A stretch of DNA of 50,621 nt. Source: Deltaproteobacteria bacterium (GTDB lineage Bacteria > Myxococcota_A > UBA796 > UBA2385). The translations under genes were made by a program, and so were the position numbers. The stretch covers positions 1 to 50,621 of the forward strand of contig JAGYJW010000050.1 of assembly GCA_018401435.1 (NCBI GenBank), written 5' to 3'. Under the pieces are notes generated by a model, which worked only from the letters and a program-made list of their open reading frames with translations, had not been told where the DNA came from and searched no databases. Positions within the stretch are counted from its first letter, which is position 1. Every line of letters starts with the position of its first letter. Below, piece after piece: positions 11,341 through 22,943 of this stretch.

Positions 11341-13083
11341 TCAATATATCTCGTTGTCCGTTGATTGGCCCGCCTTTGGGGGAGAGGGGGGCTGCGGCGC
11401 CCAGGGCAGCAGCACCACGGTGTCGGGGCCATCGGGCCAGATCACGCCTTCGCCGTCCATATGCACGATCTTGTAGGCGGCCACGCTGCCCGCGGGCAGC
11501 GCCACCGACACGGCGCCGTCCACCGGTCGCAGCCCCTTGGCGGGATCCCAGTGGCCCAGCTCCGGGCCCGCCCCCACCACCCGCAGGTCGCCTTCGGTGG
11601 CGGGCAGATCGATCCGCAGGTGCACGGTCGGGGGATCCTGCAGAAAGGGCGCCCAGCCCGGGTTCGCGCCGGGTGCCGCCCGAAAGAGGCTGATCTCCAC
11701 CCCCAGCTCGGCGTCAAAGCTGGAGAAGAGCTGCAGGTCGGCCCCGGCGGCCTCGAAGCCCAGGGCCTCGGCGGCCGGGGGCCGGCTGCCGGTCCACAGC
11801 AGCACCCGCGCGGCCTCGTGGTCGGAGAATCGCCCGATCGACAACCAGTCTTCACCCATGCCCAGGATGATGCTGCGCCCGCTGTGCAGCACGGGCCAGG
11901 CGCTGCGCAAGGCGGCGAGACGGCGCAGCAGGCTGCGGGTGCTGGGCTCGCTGCCCCCCTGAAGGGCCGCCCAGGGCATGTCGCGCCGGTTGTCGGGCTC
12001 TTCGCCCCCGGGCAGGTCCAGCTCGGTGCCCCAGGTCAGGCTGGGGATGCCCCGGGTGGCATAGAGGAAGGTCAGGGCCTGCCGCACCCGCGAGCTGCGG
12101 CCGCTGCATTCGGTATGAATGCGCTTGAGGTCGTGATTGTCGAGGAAGGTGACCAGGGCGCTGGGGTCGCGGTAGAGCCGGTCCAGCGACAGGGTGCTGG
12201 CGATGCGCCCCAAGGGCGCCCCCTTGCAGAAGACATCCACCAGGGCATAGCGCAGGGGGAAGTCGAAGAGGGCGTCGAATTGGCCCTGGTCCAGCGTGGC
12301 GGACAGCCGCGCCGGGTCGCCGCTGAAGTCCTCGCCCAGGGTGAAGAAGCCCGGCCGATGGGCGTCCAGGCGGCTGTTGAGGGTGGAGAGGGCGGGCAAG
12401 GGCATATGGCCCACGGCGTCAATGCGAAAACCATCCACGCCGCTGCGGTCGATCCATCCCGTTGACACGGCGGCGAGGTAGTCCAGCACTTCGGGCTTCT
12501 CTTGGGCCAGATCGGGCAGGCCGTGCACCTGGCCCGTGATGCGCTGCTCCGGGTCGTTCCAGTCTTCGATATCGCCAGTCGGATGGAACCAGTCGGGGTG
12601 TTCCTGTCGCAAGGGGGCGTCGTAGTCGGTGTGGTTCCACACCATATCCAGCAGCACGCGCATGCCCCGGGCGTGGGCGGCCTCGACCAGGGACCGCAGC
12701 GCCGCGTCGTCGCCAAAGCGGGGCTCGATCCGGGCCAGATCCCGCACCCAATAGCCATGAAAGGCGCCCCAGGCGTCGATCTTGTCGGTGCGCATCGCAA
12801 AGATGGGGCTGAGCCAGAGGTCGGTGACCCCCAGGGGCACCAGGTCGTCGAGGTGCTGCTGGACGCCGCGCAGATCGCCGCCATGAAAGGCCTGGGGATC
12901 GGCGGGATCCACCGCCGCGTCGTTGCTGGGGTCGCCATTGGCGAAGCGGTCCACCATGACGAAGTAGATCAGCCGGGCGTGCTGTGGGTGGGCCTCCGGT
13001 GGCGTCGGCGTCGGCGTCGGTGTCGGCGGCGGGTGCTTGGGTTGGCATGCAGAGAGGACCAGCGCCAGCGCCGGCCCCCACAT
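11341..13083 (-). CDS. Lipoprotein alpha-amylase (GH13) with C-terminal starch-binding CBM20-like domain
   Basis: 580 residues. The lipoprotein signal peptide ends at Cys13 (ALVLSAC), followed by a Pro-Thr linker encoded by a hexanucleotide repeat. The GH13 barrel starts YFVMVDRFANGD and has the four conserved regions: DMVWNHTD (His151), GFRIDAVGH (nucleophile Asp222), LGEDFSG (acid/base Glu251) and FLDNHD (transition-state Asp318). The final ~100 residues resemble CBM20 (VHLRIDLPATEGDLRVVG, ELGHWDPAKGLRP, VAAYKIVHMDGEGVIWPDG). The expected activity is endo-hydrolysis of alpha-1,4-glucan at the cell surface or in the periplasm. It is the last gene of a four-gene starch operon; its ATG overlaps the stop of the upstream lipoprotein gene (ATGA). 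Confidence 0.93.
   Translation of the reverse strand: MWGPALALVLSACQPKHPPPTPTPTPTPPEAHPQHARLIYFVMVDRFANGDPSNDAAVDPADPQAFHGGDLRGVQQHLDDLVPLGVTDLWLSPIFAMRTDKIDAWGAFHGYWVRDLARIEPRFGDDAALRSLVEAAHARGMRVLLDMVWNHTDYDAPLRQEHPDWFHPTGDIEDWNDPEQRITGQVHGLPDLAQEKPEVLDYLAAVSTGWIDRSGVDGFRIDAVGHMPLPALSTLNSRLDAHRPGFFTLGEDFSGDPARLSATLDQGQFDALFDFPLRYALVDVFCKGAPLGRIASTLSLDRLYRDPSALVTFLDNHDLKRIHTECSGRSSRVRQALTFLYATRGIPSLTWGTELDLPGGEEPDNRRDMPWAALQGGSEPSTRSLLRRLAALRSAWPVLHSGRSIILGMGEDWLSIGRFSDHEAARVLLWTGSRPPAAEALGFEAAGADLQLFSSFDAELGVEISLFRAAPGANPGWAPFLQDPPTVHLRIDLPATEGDLRVVGAGPELGHWDPAKGLRPVDGAVSVALPAGSVAAYKIVHMDGEGVIWPDGPDTVVLLPWAPQPPSPPKAGQSTDNEIY
13001..13027. repeat. Hexanucleotide repeat encoding Thr-Pro linker
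   Basis: Three perfect GGCGTC units and one variant (GGTGTC) encode the alternating Thr-Pro linker after the lipid-anchored Cys of the amylase. Such a tract can vary in length by slippage in 6-bp steps, lengthening the tether without breaking the frame. Confidence 0.75.
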
Positions 13084-13634
13084 CAGGGCTGCCCGCCCAG
13101 CCAGCCGTCCAACATGCGGCCCACCTGCCGCTCGATCACCAGGCCGGCCTCGGTCAGGGCGTCGTCGGCGTCGTCATGGACGAATTGCAGGAAGACCGGC
13201 ACCTTGAAGGTCTTGCTGGTGCCTCCAGCCAGGTCGTCGGCGCGCGCCGCGCTGGCGGTCACCTCGACCGTCCACCGAAAGCGCCCCTCCATCTGGGTGT
13301 TGTAGACCGCGGTGGCCTCGACCAGCACCAGCAGGGGGGCGCCATCGGCGTGTTCGGCCAGCCAGGCCAGGCGCCGGGGGGTGTTCTGCACCCGGGCCAA
13401 TTCGGTGGTGGTGGCGGCGGGATCGATGGCCCGGGCCGTCAGGTTGCGGGTGGCCAGCGCTGCCACCAGGCGCGTGTCCAGGGACTCGGGCAACGGGCGC
13501 AGGCCCTCGGCGTCCAAGGGGGCCAGCAGGCCCACCCAGGCGGCGTCCGTGGGTTGGCCCAGGCGCGCGGGCCCGGCGGCCTTGGGGGCGCAGGCGGTGA
13601 GCAGCATCAGCAGGGTGAGGGGCATGCCACGCAT
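13083..13634 (-). CDS. Unknown lipoprotein of the starch operon
   Basis: A 183-residue protein with a clear lipoprotein signal (LTLLMLLTAC, lipid Cys15). The mature part has a mixed alpha/beta pattern with an exposed strand pair (LLVLVEATAVYNTQMEGRFRW, then VEVTASAA) and a C-terminal helix (ALTEAGLVIERQVGRMLDGWL). I recognise no family; the strand/helix pattern recalls small periplasmic lipoproteins of the LPS-assembly or penicillin-binding-protein-activator kind, without specific support. It overlaps both neighbours by ATGA junctions (13083 and 13634), so it is translationally coupled between the porin and the amylase and probably assists surface starch handling. Confidence 0.7.
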   Translation of the reverse strand: MRGMPLTLLMLLTACAPKAAGPARLGQPTDAAWVGLLAPLDAEGLRPLPESLDTRLVAALATRNLTARAIDPAATTTELARVQNTPRRLAWLAEHADGAPLLVLVEATAVYNTQMEGRFRWTVEVTASAARADDLAGGTSKTFKVPVFLQFVHDDADDALTEAGLVIERQVGRMLDGWLGGQP

Positions 13635-15127
13635 CAGAACCAGGCCTCCGTCTCGATGGACAGAACATGGTGCAGGTGGCGCTCCACATTCTTGAAGTCG
13701 TCGTATTGGTCTATGGTCTCGACGAAGCTGTTGCCGAATGCGTTGTTCTGATTGCTATATTGCACGCCATAGAGGAAGCGCAGACTCGGCCGCGTATAGA
13801 CGCCGCGCCCCAGGGGGTTGAGCACCAGGCCGGTCTTGCCTTGGAAGGTGTAGCGGGTGTCGGTGTCGCCGCGCTCCAGGCCCCGGGCGTCGGGCTGCCC
13901 CGCCGTGTTGGCAAAGAGGCTGTCGGGGTGCTCGCGGAAGGCGTTGCCGTTGGTGCTGACCTCTTTGGCGGCGCTGCCCTCGGCCAGCCAGTGCACCGTG
14001 TCGGTGAGGTAGGTCTGCAGGCGCAGCACCGTGGACATGTAGCGCCGGGCGTCGTCGCTGGGCACGATTGTATTGTCCAGGTCGGTGTGCTGCCCATAGA
14101 GCCCGGCCAGCACCAGGTCCAGCCGATCGGGCACCAGCCGCAGCTGCAGCTCGTCGCCCAGGGTGAGCACGGTGCGCTGGTCGGTCATGCCGGTCACGTA
14201 GAGCCGGTATTCCTGGCCTTGAAAGGTCTCGACGGTGGAGCCCAGGGGATGTTTGCGCTCCAGGCTGGCGAAGAAGTTATTCCAACGTACCGGGCCGAAG
14301 CCCCCAAAGCCCAGGTAGCCGATGAGCTTCCACGACTGTGCGTCGGTGGCCACGGGGTTGGGGAAGTCCACCTCGTTGCGGGCGGGCTCCTGGGCCAGCC
14401 ACTGCTGGAGGACCTCGCCGCGCACCCAGTCTTCATAGTCCAGCCCCGGCGTGTTGTAGGGGGCCTGGGTGTTGCCGGCCACCTTGGGCTCGTAGCGGTA
14501 CATGCCGCCCACGCCCACTTCGAACTGGTCGATGGGCCGCACGCGCAGGGTGCCCCCCGGCGTGAAGATGGTGTTGTAGGCCTCGCGCTTGAGCCCGAAG
14601 CCCGAGTCGCCAAAACCCAGCAGCAGGTCGATGCGGCGGGTCTGCCAGCGGGCGCTACCGCCGATGGTCTCAAAGAAGATCTGCGCGGGGCGCATATCGT
14701 AGAGGCCCAGGTCGCCAAAGTAGGTGTCCAGGGTGCCCACCTGCCAGGTGACGTCGGGCAGCAGCACGTTGCCGGCGCGCGCGAAGACCTGGGACATGCG
14801 AAAGCCGGCCAGGCTGGCGTCGGGGGTGGCGTTCTGGATGTTTCCGCCTTCGATGCGAAGGTGTAGCGAGGTCCAGGGGTCGCGGGTCAGGGCCTGGCGC
14901 TCCAACACATCGTAGCGAAGCTCCAGGGCCGCGTAGGCCCGCTCATTCAGCAGCCGGCCATAGAGGTTCCAGTAGCCCAGGGTGCCGCCGCCGCCCTGGA
15001 AGTCCGGGCGCATGCCCAAGCGCACATAGCCGGCCACATCGGCGCGGCCGGCCTGGGCCGGGGTGGAGGACAGGGCGCTGAAGGCCAGCAGGGCGGTGCC
15101 GACCGCCAGCGTCTGGGTGCGTCGCAT
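13634..15127 (-). CDS. Outer-membrane carbohydrate porin-like beta-barrel
   Basis: 497 residues with a Sec signal peptide (cleavage after TPAQA, ~26). The mature chain is dominated by alternating amphipathic strands rich in Tyr/Trp/Gly (YAALELRYDV, LHLRIEGGNI, IDLLLGFGDSGFGL, FEVGVGGMYRYEP, LRFLYGVQYSNQN). It ends in the outer-membrane targeting signature of a terminal Phe (IETEAWF). Length and composition fit a 14-18-stranded porin. Because it lies between a debranching enzyme and an amylase, the likely cargo is maltodextrin, functionally like LamB, though I do not see a LamB-specific motif. It starts 6 bp after the debranching enzyme stop. Confidence 0.8.
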   Translation of the reverse strand: MRRTQTLAVGTALLAFSALSSTPAQAGRADVAGYVRLGMRPDFQGGGGTLGYWNLYGRLLNERAYAALELRYDVLERQALTRDPWTSLHLRIEGGNIQNATPDASLAGFRMSQVFARAGNVLLPDVTWQVGTLDTYFGDLGLYDMRPAQIFFETIGGSARWQTRRIDLLLGFGDSGFGLKREAYNTIFTPGGTLRVRPIDQFEVGVGGMYRYEPKVAGNTQAPYNTPGLDYEDWVRGEVLQQWLAQEPARNEVDFPNPVATDAQSWKLIGYLGFGGFGPVRWNNFFASLERKHPLGSTVETFQGQEYRLYVTGMTDQRTVLTLGDELQLRLVPDRLDLVLAGLYGQHTDLDNTIVPSDDARRYMSTVLRLQTYLTDTVHWLAEGSAAKEVSTNGNAFREHPDSLFANTAGQPDARGLERGDTDTRYTFQGKTGLVLNPLGRGVYTRPSLRFLYGVQYSNQNNAFGNSFVETIDQYDDFKNVERHLHHVLSIETEAWF

Positions 15128-15133
15128 GGGCGG

Positions 15134-17599
<2,466 letters not shown>

Positions 17600-17687
17600 C
17601 GCTGCGCAGTCTACCGCGAAGAGCCCCAAAGGCGAGGACCCCGCCCCCCGGTTGGAGGGCCGGGGCCCAAAGGCGGCTTGGGGGGGC

Positions 17688-17972
17688 TCAAGGCAGGGGA
17701 ATGGCCTGCTCGCCGGTGGCGATGGCGTCACCCTCGGCGGTGAGGCCGATCTCGGCGATGCCGCTGCCGGCCAGCAGGGTGGCCATCTCGTAGCCTTCGG
17801 GGCTGACCATTCCCCCGGCAGAGAGCAGGCTGTCGATGTGGGTCGCGTGGGCTGCCGCGCGGGGAGGCCAGGCTCGTGTTGATCACCAGGGCGCCGGGGT
17901 CGGTGGCCCAGCGAATGCCGTGGATCAGGTCGTATTCGGTGCCGTGCTGGTGCTCGTCATGGGGCTGCTCAT
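17688..17972 (-). CDS. Small unknown protein, ~94 aa, frameshifted
   Basis: Directly downstream of the kinase-histidine kinase stop lies a GGGGAG Shine-Dalgarno and an ATG at 17972. Read with two frame changes (about 17957 and 17865), the region encodes a coherent peptide: DEHQHGTEYDLIHGIRWA, DPGALVINTSLAS, then ATHIDSLLSAGGMVSPEGY and a C-terminus ending GEQAIPLP. No single frame spans it, so it is either broken or miscalled. The first half superficially resembles subtilase text ('I.GI.WA.D.GA.VIN.SL') but no catalytic triad is present. Its position 14 bp after the sensor kinase suggests co-transcription. Confidence 0.45.
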
Positions 17973-17986
17973 CTCCCCTCAGCGGA

Positions 17987-20900
17987 TCAGGAGGCGCGAG
18001 CCTGGTTCTTGATCGCGCCGATCGTGGGCAGCCAGATGCGGAAGACCGCGCCGCCGGCCTCGGCGTTGCCCGCGGTGGCGTGGCCGCCATGCTGCTGGGT
18101 GATGCGGGCCACGATGGCCATTCCCAGGCCGTAGCCGTGCTTGGCGTCGGCGGCCTGGCTGCCGCGGTCGAAGATGCGGGGGAGGAGGGCCTCGGGCAGG
18201 CCGGGGCCCGTGTCCTGCACGCTCAGGCAGACGCCATCGGCGTCGGGCTGCAGGCTCACCGTGATCTGGCCGCCTTCGGGGGTGTACTTGATGGCGTTGC
18301 CCACCAGGTTCGCGAGCACCCGACCCAGGTCGCTGGCGTCGCCGCGCACGACGATGTCGTCGGCGATGTCGGCCAGCAGGCTTACACCGGCGCGCCGGGC
18401 GCTGGGGCGCAGGGTCTCGACCTCGGTGACCAGCAGGGTGGACAGGTCGATGGGGTCCCGGCGCTGCTGGTCTTGCCGCAGAAAGCCCTCGGCCAGGTCA
18501 TAGGCGCGCTTGCCCATGCGCCGGATGACCTCCAGGGCCTCGGCCACATCGGGGGAGAGGAGGCTGTCCTGCTCCAGCTGGTCGATGGCGGCCAGGATGC
18601 CCGAGACCGGGCTGCGGAAGTCGTGGGCCAGCTCGGCGCCCCGCGCGGCCCGGGCCCGGGCACCGGCGATCAGGCGGGCGTTGACCACCGCCACCGCCAC
18701 ATGGGAGGCCAGGGCGCGCAGGCCCCGGGCCCGCAGGTTCAGCTCGGTCTCGGTGGTGTGTTGGCTATCCACGTAAATGGCGCCCAGCAGATGATCTCCA
18801 TGGATCAGTGGCAGGGCCATGGCGCTGCGCAGGGACAGGGCCATCACGCTCTGGGCGGCCCGCAGGTCGTCGCGCTCGAACATGTCGGCGACGATGACCT
18901 CGCGGCGGCTGTCCAGGACATTGCGCACCACGGACATGGAGGGCTCGTCGCTCTCGACGCCCGGGGCGTGGGCGCCGGCGCGGATCTTGGGGCCATCCTC
19001 GTCCAGGATCACGAAGGCGCGCTGGCCATCGACCAGCTCCAGGGCGACCTCGCAGACCCGGTCCAGCACCCGCTGCAGATCGTGCTCGCGGGCGATGGTG
19101 ACGGCGAGGTCGAGCAGGGCGGCGTCCGAGCCCGAGGCGCTGCGCTGGCTGGCCAGGCGGGCGTCCACGTCGATGCGCAGGCCCTCCATCCAGTCCCGCA
19201 GGGGCACATCGCCCACCTCCTCGACATAGGGCGCGACCCGCTCCAGGTGGGCCCGGGCGGACGCCGGGTCGTGCAAGGCCAGGGCGGCGCTGGCGGACCA
19301 CAGACGGGATGCGGCCAGCTCTCCGGCGGCGCCCAAGGTGCGCAGCTCCGTCTCTGCGGCCTCCAGGGCGGTTCGGGCGGCTGCGGCGTTGCCCAGCCGG
19401 GCCTCGCAGACCCCGATCAAGGTCCCGATGCGGGCGGCCTCCAGGCGGGCGTCGCCGTCTTGTGCGACCGCCCAGGACGATCGGGCCTCGGCGAGGGGGG
19501 CGGCCGAGGGGCTGCTGCGCAGGCTCAGCTCCAGCCGGCGGCGGGACAGCTCGACAAGCTCGCCGGCCAGGCCAGCGCGTTTCGCGATGGACTCTGCGAG
19601 ATTGAAGTAGTGGTCTGCCTCCTGGTTGTGCCCCTGGGCTGCGGCCACATCGCCCAGGTTGCCCGAGGCCATGGCTGCATACTCGTCGTTCTGCAGCTCC
19701 TGGGCGACGTTGACGGCCCATTGGCCGGCCTGGCGGCTGCGCTCCCAGCGGCCCAGGCGGCAGTAGCCCAGGCATAGGTTGGTCTGCACGCGAACCTGCT
19801 CCAGGCGCTGGTTCAGGCGCTCGAAGATCAGCAGGGCCTCCTCCCAGCAGGCCACCGCCCGGGCGCGGTCGCCGCACTGGTACCAGGCGGCTGCGGCGTT
19901 GTTCAGGGTGCGGGCGCGATCGCGCAGGCTGAGGCCCGCGCGCTGCGCGCCGGCCTGCCCCAAGGCGGTGGCGGCGTCGCGCATGCGGCCCGCATGCCAC
20001 AGCAGCAGCCCGCGGGTGGCCTGAAGAAGGGCCCGGGATCGGCGGCCCAGGCCGACTTCGGGCGGGATCTTGTCCAGCACGGCCAGGCCGGTGTCCAGCT
20101 TGCCCTGGCGGCGCAGCGCCTGGGCCAGGGTGCCGTGGGCGGCCAGCCAGTGGTCGATGTCGGCCGGGCTGTCGGGGGCGGGGTGGGCCACCACGGTGCG
20201 CGCGACCGCGGCGGCTTCGACCACCTCTTCGCGCAGCAGGCGGATGCCGGCTTCCACCGCGTCCAGCTCCAGGCGGCTGCCCAGGGGGCACAGGCGACGG
20301 GCGGCCTGGATGGCGTCGTCGGCGTCGGGGCTGGCGGGGTCGGCCTCGGCGAAGGCGCGCACCAGGGCCACCCGCACCGGCAGGCTGTCGATGCCCGCGC
20401 CGTTGCTGCCCAGCCAGCCCTCGGCCAGAGCCCGGGCGGCGTCGAGCTGGCCTGCCCGACGCAGCAGGTCGGCGGCGACGGCGACCAGCTCGGGCGTGGG
20501 GGCCAAGGCGGCCAGGGGTTCGGCCATGCGGGCGGCCGGCAAGGCGTCCAGCTCGCCGGCCAGGGCCAGGATGCGGGCGCCTTCCTGGGCGGCCAGCGCG
20601 GCATCCGCTGCCCCCACCAGGTGGCTGGCCAGGCCCATCGCCGCCCGGGGATCCAGGCTGTCGGCCTGGGCCAGCCGGTGGCGGGCCAGCCGCAGGTGCA
20701 GGGGCGCGGTGGGCGCCGCCGCCGCCATGGATGTGCGGGCGCGCCGCGACGCGCAGCGCAGCAGATCGCCCTCCAGCAGCACCAGCCCGGCGTCGATCAA
20801 GGCATCGACGCTGCCAGAGGTGGCGGCCTCTCCGCTCCCCATGAGCTGCCCCAGCTCCGCGAGGCTGAGGGGCTCGGCCGAGAGGGCCAGCAAGGCGGCC

Positions 20901-22432
20901 ACGTCGGGGTCGGCCTCCGCCGGGAGCTGCTCGGCGGTCTCCCCCAGGCTGAGTCCGCCCGATGCGACGAGGCTGTCCAGGCTGGCCTCGTCGACCAGCC
21001 AGCGACCGTTGCGTTGCAACAGCGCACCCGCCGTCGCCGCCGCCACCACCACATCCACCACTGACCGCGGCCATCCACCCGACAGCTCCGCCGCCACCGC
21101 CACCAGCGGTGCTGGTGGGGTTGATCCCAGGATCTGGGCGATCAAGGCTTGGATCTGGCCAGGGGCCAGGGCGAGCAGGGGCACGGTGCCCGCCGCGTTG
21201 TCGGCGGTGCGGGTGGTCAGCAGGTGCACCGTGGGCTGGCCCGCCAGGGCACGCAAGAAGTCGGCGTCGGGTTGGGCCAGGGTCTCGAGGTCGTCCACCA
21301 GCAGCCACACGGGCTGCTCGCAGCGGGCCACCATGGCTTGGGCCGCGATCACCACCCGGGTCTCGGGATCGGGGTGCTCGGGCAGGTTGACGGGGACGCC
21401 GGGCAAGGCGGTGGACGAGAGGGCCTGGGCCACGGCCGCCCACGCGGCGCCGCCCGACTCCAGGCGCAGGTGCACGCGGCCGACCGCCCGCAGCTCGGTG
21501 ATGGCCCGCTCGATGGCGTGGGTGCGGCCGCTGCCGGGCAGACCGCTGAGGCTCAGCCGGCCGCCTTGGTCAACCCAGCGGTTGATGCTGCGGTCCACCG
21601 CGTCCACCGCGACGTGGGCTCCCCCGGCCCGGCGCCGCAGGCTGGTGGGGTCCGGCGGCGGCGCGTGAAAGCCGTGGGCGGCGAGGGTGTCACAGACCGT
21701 GCTGGCCGTTGGGCGCCGCGCCGGATCCGTGGCCAGCATGGCCTCCAGCAGCTGGGCGAGCCAGGGGCTGGCGAGGGTGGAGGTGGGCGGACCGCGGCGA
21801 CGCTGGGCCACGATGGAGGACAGGCCCCCTTCTGCGCCGGGCAAGGAGCCATGCAGCATCTCCCAGACCACCAGGCCCAGGGCGTAGACGTCGGCGGCCG
21901 GAGAGGCCGCGGCCCCTGCGAGGCGCTCGGGGCTGGCATAGGCCAGGGTGCCGCCCGCCAGGCCCACCATGCCGAAGTCCACCAGCTTGACCTCGCCATC
22001 GGTGATGCGGCCCACCACCACGTTGGCGGGCTTGATGTCCCCGTGGATCACCCCTGCGCCATGCACCGCGGCGATGGCATCAGCCAGGGCCGCCAGCACC
22101 CGGTTGGCGGCGCTCTCGGGCGCCCGCGCCGCCTTGATGATCTTGTGCAGGGCCCGTCCCCGGGCGATCTCCATCACCAGGTAGGGGCGCGGCAAGGCGC
22201 CGGCATCCAGCACGGCGGGCACATTGGGGTGCACCACGCTGGCCAGGGCCCGCAGCTCGTCGCCCGGAGGCGTATCGATCAGCTTGAGGGCGCCGCGCAC
22301 TCCGCGGCGGTTGCGCGCGCTCCATACCGACCCGAAACCGCCGCTTCCAAGCCTGCTATCGAGCGTCCAGTCACCGATGCGTTGCATCGGCTCTGGATCG
22401 ACAGGGCGGCTCTGGGTGGGCTGGGCGGTCAT
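17987..22432 (-). CDS. Ser/Thr kinase-AAA ATPase-TPR-GAF-histidine kinase fusion
   Basis: 1481 residues, fully open, starting at the ATG at 22432. The N-terminal kinase domain (~20-285) has GSGGFGSVW, the ALKLID lysine, HGDIKPANVVV (Arg of HRD replaced by Gly) and DFGMVG. A PknK-like ATPase follows, with GLPGSGRT (Arg in place of the Walker A Lys) and a Walker B WLLVDDLE. TPR-like helices fill ~650-1080. A GAF domain (~1105-1245) leads to a histidine kinase with ELAHDFRSPVSGI (H ~1266), NLVGNAIKYTPEGG, DTGPGLP and YGLGMAIV. Such fusions are known in Myxococcota and Cyanobacteria and couple Ser/Thr and His phosphorelay. It lies 107 bp downstream of the cytochrome c gene; no response regulator is adjacent. 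Confidence 0.92.
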   Translation of the reverse strand: MTAQPTQSRPVDPEPMQRIGDWTLDSRLGSGGFGSVWSARNRRGVRGALKLIDTPPGDELRALASVVHPNVPAVLDAGALPRPYLVMEIARGRALHKIIKAARAPESAANRVLAALADAIAAVHGAGVIHGDIKPANVVVGRITDGEVKLVDFGMVGLAGGTLAYASPERLAGAAASPAADVYALGLVVWEMLHGSLPGAEGGLSSIVAQRRRGPPTSTLASPWLAQLLEAMLATDPARRPTASTVCDTLAAHGFHAPPPDPTSLRRRAGGAHVAVDAVDRSINRWVDQGGRLSLSGLPGSGRTHAIERAITELRAVGRVHLRLESGGAAWAAVAQALSSTALPGVPVNLPEHPDPETRVVIAAQAMVARCEQPVWLLVDDLETLAQPDADFLRALAGQPTVHLLTTRTADNAAGTVPLLALAPGQIQALIAQILGSTPPAPLVAVAAELSGGWPRSVVDVVVAAATAGALLQRNGRWLVDEASLDSLVASGGLSLGETAEQLPAEADPDVAALLALSAEPLSLAELGQLMGSGEAATSGSVDALIDAGLVLLEGDLLRCASRRARTSMAAAAPTAPLHLRLARHRLAQADSLDPRAAMGLASHLVGAADAALAAQEGARILALAGELDALPAARMAEPLAALAPTPELVAVAADLLRRAGQLDAARALAEGWLGSNGAGIDSLPVRVALVRAFAEADPASPDADDAIQAARRLCPLGSRLELDAVEAGIRLLREEVVEAAAVARTVVAHPAPDSPADIDHWLAAHGTLAQALRRQGKLDTGLAVLDKIPPEVGLGRRSRALLQATRGLLLWHAGRMRDAATALGQAGAQRAGLSLRDRARTLNNAAAAWYQCGDRARAVACWEEALLIFERLNQRLEQVRVQTNLCLGYCRLGRWERSRQAGQWAVNVAQELQNDEYAAMASGNLGDVAAAQGHNQEADHYFNLAESIAKRAGLAGELVELSRRRLELSLRSSPSAAPLAEARSSWAVAQDGDARLEAARIGTLIGVCEARLGNAAAARTALEAAETELRTLGAAGELAASRLWSASAALALHDPASARAHLERVAPYVEEVGDVPLRDWMEGLRIDVDARLASQRSASGSDAALLDLAVTIAREHDLQRVLDRVCEVALELVDGQRAFVILDEDGPKIRAGAHAPGVESDEPSMSVVRNVLDSRREVIVADMFERDDLRAAQSVMALSLRSAMALPLIHGDHLLGAIYVDSQHTTETELNLRARGLRALASHVAVAVVNARLIAGARARAARGAELAHDFRSPVSGILAAIDQLEQDSLLSPDVAEALEVIRRMGKRAYDLAEGFLRQDQQRRDPIDLSTLLVTEVETLRPSARRAGVSLLADIADDIVVRGDASDLGRVLANLVGNAIKYTPEGGQITVSLQPDADGVCLSVQDTGPGLPEALLPRIFDRGSQAADAKHGYGLGMAIVARITQQHGGHATAGNAEAGGAVFRIWLPTIGAIKNQARAS

Positions 22433-22539
22433 CGCGTTGGGCTCCTGCGGGGGGCTCCGTCCGCCTCTCATCGGTGAATGCACCCGATGCTTGAGGGGAA
22501 GGACTTCGCCGCGATCGCCCGGGGGCTCCCAGCCGGCCC

Positions 22540-22881
22540 TCAGCTCCCGAAGGCCTGGTTCACATAGGCGGTGATGTCCTCGGCCTCGGCCTGGGACACG
22601 TTGATGGCGGGCATGCCGCCCTGGCCATTGAGGATCACATCCACCATGGCCGAGTCGCTGAGGGCGTCGGCCTCGACGCTGAGGTCGGCGGCGCCGCTCA
22701 CGCCGGACTCGGCCTCGCCGGTGCCGTTGACGCCGTGGCAGCTCTGGCACTTGGCCGCATACAGGGTCTCGCCATTGGCGGCGTCGCCGCCGCTGACGCT
22801 GCCGGAGTCGTCGGTCTCTTTGTCGCCGCAGGCGGCGAGGAGCAGGGCACAGGTCAGGGACAAGGTCAGGCTGCGGATCAT
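22540..22881 (-). CDS. Small cytochrome c lipoprotein
   Basis: 113 residues starting at the ATG at 22881, with GGGAGGA upstream as Shine-Dalgarno. The lipoprotein signal ends LLLAAC (Cys18). After an Asp/Ser/Gly-rich spacer the heme site CQSCH lies at 45-49, and the probable axial Met is Met90 in GGMPAIN. The size and motif spacing fit a class I cytochrome c anchored in the periplasm, a mobile or tethered electron carrier. It sits between two kinase genes on the same strand (62 bp after one, 107 bp before the other), so it may share transcripts with them. Confidence 0.92.
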   Translation of the reverse strand: MIRSLTLSLTCALLLAACGDKETDDSGSVSGGDAANGETLYAAKCQSCHGVNGTGEAESGVSGAADLSVEADALSDSAMVDVILNGQGGMPAINVSQAEAEDITAYVNQAFGS

Positions 22882-22943
22882 GGCGGAGTCCTCCCAGGGA
22901 GGCGACAGCCTATGTTCCAAGCCTTCCGCCCTGCAAGGCCCCT

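Noticed and set aside
13001..13027. Short tandem repeats as a CRISPR array
   Set aside because: Units are 6 bp without spacers and encode a Thr-Pro linker; no CRISPR-like structure was seen anywhere in the window.
17860..17972. Subtilase (S8) fragment suggested by 'I.GI.WA.D.GA.VIN.SL'
   Set aside because: The match covers one short block only, there is no Asp/His/Ser triad, and the continuation does not resemble a protease; kept as an unknown small ORF.
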